This document shows, piece after piece, positions 61,453 through 64,000 of a stretch of 64,000 nt of DNA. The DNA comes from Rhizobacter sp964253025 (GTDB taxonomy: Bacteria > Pseudomonadota > Gammaproteobacteria > Burkholderiales > Burkholderiaceae_C): contig NZ_CAXUQC020000001.1 in assembly GCF_964253025.1 (NCBI RefSeq), positions 1,240,001 to 1,304,000 on the forward strand, given 5' to 3'. Every line of letters begins with the position of its first letter. The first letter of the stretch is position 1. Under the pieces are notes generated by a model. It was not told where the DNA came from and ran no database searches. It saw only the letters and a list, made by a program, of their open reading frames with translations. Both the position numbers and the translations under genes were made by a program.

Positions 61453-62865
61453 ATGGCGAAGGAGATCCGGTTCAACGCGTTCCAGATGAACGCGGCTTCG
61501 CATCAATCGCCCGGCCTCTGGCGGCATCCGCGCGACCAGTCGCACCGCTACACCGACCCTGACCATTGGGTGGCCCTCGCCCGGCTTCTGGAGCAGGGTC
61601 GCTTCGACGGCGTGTTTCTCGCGGACGTGCTGGGGGTGAATGACACCTACGCCGGCAACGCCGATGCGGCGCTGCGCCACGGCGTCCAGGTGCCCTTGAA
61701 CGACCCGTTGCTGGTGGTGCCCCTGATGGCACAGGTCACGACTCACCTCGGCTTCGGCGTGACCTGCGCCTTGAGCTATGAGCATCCGTACTCGTTCGCG
61801 CGGCGCATGAGCACGCTGGACCACCTCACGCGCGGTCGCGTGGGCTGGAACATCGTCACTGGCTACCTCGAAAGCGCGGCGCGAAACCTCGGCATCGAGC
61901 GACGGCCCCACGACGATCGCTACGACCAGGCGGACGAGTACCTCGACGTGGTCTACAAGCTTTGGGAACACAGCTGGGAGGACGACGCGGTGCGGCGGGA
62001 CCGGGCCCTTGGCGTGTACGTCGACCCGGCCAAGGTGCACCCCATCGGCCACCAAGGCGAGCACTACCAGGTGCCGGGCATTCACCTGTGCGAACCGTCG
62101 CCGCAGCGGACTCCCGTCCTCTACCAGGCCGGAACATCGAAACGTGGCAAGCGCTTCGCTGCACGACACGCGGAATGCGTCTTCGTGAGCGGACCGAGCA
62201 AGACCGTCATCGCCCGCTATGTCCGCGAACTGCGAGACGCTGTCGCGGACGAGGGGCGTGATCCGTCGGACCTGCTCATCTACGCCCAGGCCCTGGTCAT
62301 CACCGGTCGCACGGACGCCGAGGCCGCAGCCAAGCGCGCCGACTATGAAGCGTACATCGACACCGAGGCATCGCTCGCGCTGCTGTCCGGTTGGACCGGC
62401 GTCGACTTCAGCCGCTATCCCCTCGATGCGCCCATCGAGTACCTCGATACCGATGCGGGGCGGGCCGCGCTCGCCTCGTTCACGCAAGCCGATCCGAGCC
62501 GCATCTGGACGGTCGGCGAAGCGGCCCGCTTCATCGGCCTGGGCGGTCGAGGACCGGTGATCACGGGTGACGCCGCCCGGGTGGCGGATGAACTGACCGC
62601 CTGGGTGGACGAGACCGGCATCGACGGCTTCAACCTCACCTTCGCCCTGGCGCACGAAACCCTGCAGGACGTCGTCCACCACGTCGTCCCCGAACTGCAA
62701 CAACGGGGACGCTACCGGCAGGTGTATTCGCCCGGCACCTTGCGCCACAAGTTGTTCGGCCTCGGGCCACGGCTGTCGGCCGACCACGTCGCCCGCCGGC
62801 AGCAACTGGGCGCCGCCCGGACGCAGCCTGCGGCGCCCGAACCTGCTGATGCAGCCCTCTCTTGA
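61453..62865 (+). CDS. NtaA/SnaA/DszA-family FMN-dependent monooxygenase
   Basis: A 470-residue TIM-barrel flavin enzyme of the bacterial luciferase superfamily. FNAFQMNAASHQSPGLWRHP, GRVGWNIVTGYLESAARN and LYQAGTSKRGKRFAARHAE are typical of the DszA/NtaA branch. Members oxidise sulfones (DszA), aminopolycarboxylates (NtaA) or related compounds with reduced FMN. Next to a DszC-like enzyme and a sulfonate-binding protein, a sulfone or sulfur-heterocycle substrate is most likely. It starts 2 nt after the metQ-like stop. Confidence 0.88.
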   Translation: MAKEIRFNAFQMNAASHQSPGLWRHPRDQSHRYTDPDHWVALARLLEQGRFDGVFLADVLGVNDTYAGNADAALRHGVQVPLNDPLLVVPLMAQVTTHLGFGVTCALSYEHPYSFARRMSTLDHLTRGRVGWNIVTGYLESAARNLGIERRPHDDRYDQADEYLDVVYKLWEHSWEDDAVRRDRALGVYVDPAKVHPIGHQGEHYQVPGIHLCEPSPQRTPVLYQAGTSKRGKRFAARHAECVFVSGPSKTVIARYVRELRDAVADEGRDPSDLLIYAQALVITGRTDAEAAAKRADYEAYIDTEASLALLSGWTGVDFSRYPLDAPIEYLDTDAGRAALASFTQADPSRIWTVGEAARFIGLGGRGPVITGDAARVADELTAWVDETGIDGFNLTFALAHETLQDVVHHVVPELQQRGRYRQVYSPGTLRHKLFGLGPRLSADHVARRQQLGAARTQPAAPEPADAALS

Positions 62866-62892
62866 GCGATCCCATCTGACATCGAACGCCCC

Positions 62893-63960
62893 ATGACGAA
62901 CCTGCTCCCGGCCCTGCCTTTCACCTTGCACTCCAATCTGCGCCCGCGTCGACCGAACCCATCGGGCGCCCGAACGCGCGTGGCTCGCTCAGCGGCGACT
63001 TCCTTCCTCTCGGCGCTTCTGTCTTGGCGCCTTGCCCTGCTGGCGCTGGGTTTCGCGCTGGGGTGCAGCGCCGCGCAGGCGCGCGACGCCGTCCGCATCA
63101 GCTATCAGCGATCCTCGACGCTGCTGTCCCTCATCAAGCAGAGCGGGTCACTCGAAAAGAAGCTCGCACCGCTCGGCTACGACGTGACCTGGCACGAACT
63201 CAACGGCAACGCGCTGCTGCAGGCCCTCAACACCGGCAGCGTCGACATCCATGCCGACGTGGCGGACGCGTATGTGCTTTTCACCCAGGCCGCCAACGCG
63301 CCCCTGACCTACTTTGCGCGCGAGACGCCCGCCCCATCTGCCCAGGCGGTGATCGTGCCCGCCGATTCACCCGTCAAGACCGTGGCCGATCTGAAGGGGC
63401 GGCGCGTGACGGTGCTCAAGGGGGCCGGCGCGCACTACCTCCTGCTGAGCGCCCTCAAGCGGGCCGGTCTCAAACCGGGTGACATCGACCTGAGATTCCT
63501 CGACCAGCAGGACGGTGTGACCGCGTACAACGGCGGCTCGGTGGATGCCATCTCGATCTGGGACCCGCTCCTCGGCGTGCAGCTTCAGTCCGGCCGCAGT
63601 CGCGTGCTCGCCGATGGAAGGAGCACCGGAGTCGAGTACAGCCGCTACTACACCGCCACCACCGCCTTTGCCAAGCAGCACCCGGACGTGCTGCGTCTGG
63701 TGTTCGAGGAGCTGCAGGCGACCGGTCGCTGGGTGAAGTCACAACCGAAAGAAGCGGCCGAGCGGCTTGCCCCGCTCTGGGGCAATGTGCCCGCTGCCAC
63801 GGTGGAGCAGGTGAACAGCCGGCGAAGCTATGCCATCGTGCCGGTGGTCCGCAACGAGATGGGCGAGCTTCAACGCATCGCCGACACGTTCCGGGACGCG
63901 GGGCTCATCAACCGCGAGCTGCAAGCGACGAACGTCGACATCTGGGCGCCGCAACCATGA
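62893..63960 (+). CDS. Aliphatic sulfonate-binding protein, SsuA-like
   Basis: A 355-residue periplasmic binding protein of the SsuA group. VRISYQRSSTLLSLIKQSGSL is the family N-terminus, and GSVDAISIWDPLLG and the QLQSGRSRVLADGR segment are typical. About 44 residues precede the hydrophobic core (WRLALLALGFALGCSAAQARD), so the real start may be further inside. It lies 27 nt after the DszA-like gene; its permease and ATPase are presumably beyond the right edge. Confidence 0.88.
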   Translation: MTNLLPALPFTLHSNLRPRRPNPSGARTRVARSAATSFLSALLSWRLALLALGFALGCSAAQARDAVRISYQRSSTLLSLIKQSGSLEKKLAPLGYDVTWHELNGNALLQALNTGSVDIHADVADAYVLFTQAANAPLTYFARETPAPSAQAVIVPADSPVKTVADLKGRRVTVLKGAGAHYLLLSALKRAGLKPGDIDLRFLDQQDGVTAYNGGSVDAISIWDPLLGVQLQSGRSRVLADGRSTGVEYSRYYTATTAFAKQHPDVLRLVFEELQATGRWVKSQPKEAAERLAPLWGNVPAATVEQVNSRRSYAIVPVVRNEMGELQRIADTFRDAGLINRELQATNVDIWAPQP

Positions 63961-64000
63961 AGCGCCGTCATCTTCTGCAATGGGGCATGGGTGCAGCCGG
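63957..64000 (+). CDS. Start of a further gene, truncated by the window
   Basis: The ATG overlaps the stop of the sulfonate-binding protein gene (ATGA). The 14 visible codons read MKRRHLLQWGMGAA. The twin-Arg followed by HLLQWGMG looks like the start of a Tat or Sec signal peptide, as in a second periplasmic binding protein. Nothing more can be said. Confidence 0.6.
   Translation, partial: MKRRHLLQWGMGAA

Overview
The window is high-GC DNA from a member of the Burkholderiales (Betaproteobacteria). The run GntR-sdhCDAB-sdhE-gltA-leuC-entericidin-leuD-leuB-asd-fimV-truA-trpFBA-accD-folC-SPOR-cvpA-purF-metZ-gltX is a familiar chromosomal order in the Comamonadaceae / Rubrivivax-Leptothrix part of that group. 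No 16S rRNA is present, so the genus cannot be fixed. There is no sign of a plasmid, phage or insertion sequence.

Region 1 (1-3.9 kb, minus strand) is an arsenic operon read arsR-arsI-acr3-arsC-arsH-MFS. It covers arsenate reduction, arsenite export and organoarsenical detoxification. A near-perfect inverted repeat sits across the arsR start codon. Region 2 (3.9-16.5 kb) is the TCA-cycle block. On the minus strand are mdh, a CitE-like lyase, a small periplasmic protein, a vapBC pair and acnB. On the plus strand are a GntR/UTRA regulator, sdhCDAB, sdhE and gltA. An 18-bp perfect palindrome between mdh and gntR is the obvious operator. Region 3 (16.5-36 kb, plus strand) holds leucine, aspartate-family and tryptophan biosynthesis, fimV, truA, accD, folC, a DedD-like SPOR protein, cvpA, purF, metZ, gltX and a tRNA-Ala/Glu/Asp operon that ends at a strong terminator.

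Region 4 (36-46.4 kb) is accessory: an NmrA-like reductase, a hybrid histidine kinase, and a complete cyclohexanecarboxylate-to-pimelyl-CoA cluster (badH-badI-aliB-aliA-badK) with a divergent MarR repressor resembling BadR. No benzoyl-CoA reductase genes are in view.

Region 5 (46.4-64 kb) is an organosulfur-scavenging island. On the minus strand a GntR/UTRA regulator precedes an AsfA/AprA-like flavoprotein, an AsfB/AprB-like ferredoxin, an AsfC-like binding protein with an extra C-terminal domain, an ABC permease and ATPase, a HEAT-repeat protein and a DUF971 protein. A TauD/AtsK-type dioxygenase with its own SsuABC-like importer follows. Divergently, on the plus strand, lie a DszC/SfnB-like flavin monooxygenase, a MetNIQ-like importer that lacks the usual methionine-regulatory and lipoprotein features, a DszA/NtaA-like FMN monooxygenase, an SsuA-like binding protein and the start of another gene. 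Together these encode uptake of sulfonates, sulfate esters or sulfones and oxidative or reductive release of their sulfur. The GntR control and the HEAT plus DUF971 partners in the asf-like operon are the least explained parts of the window.
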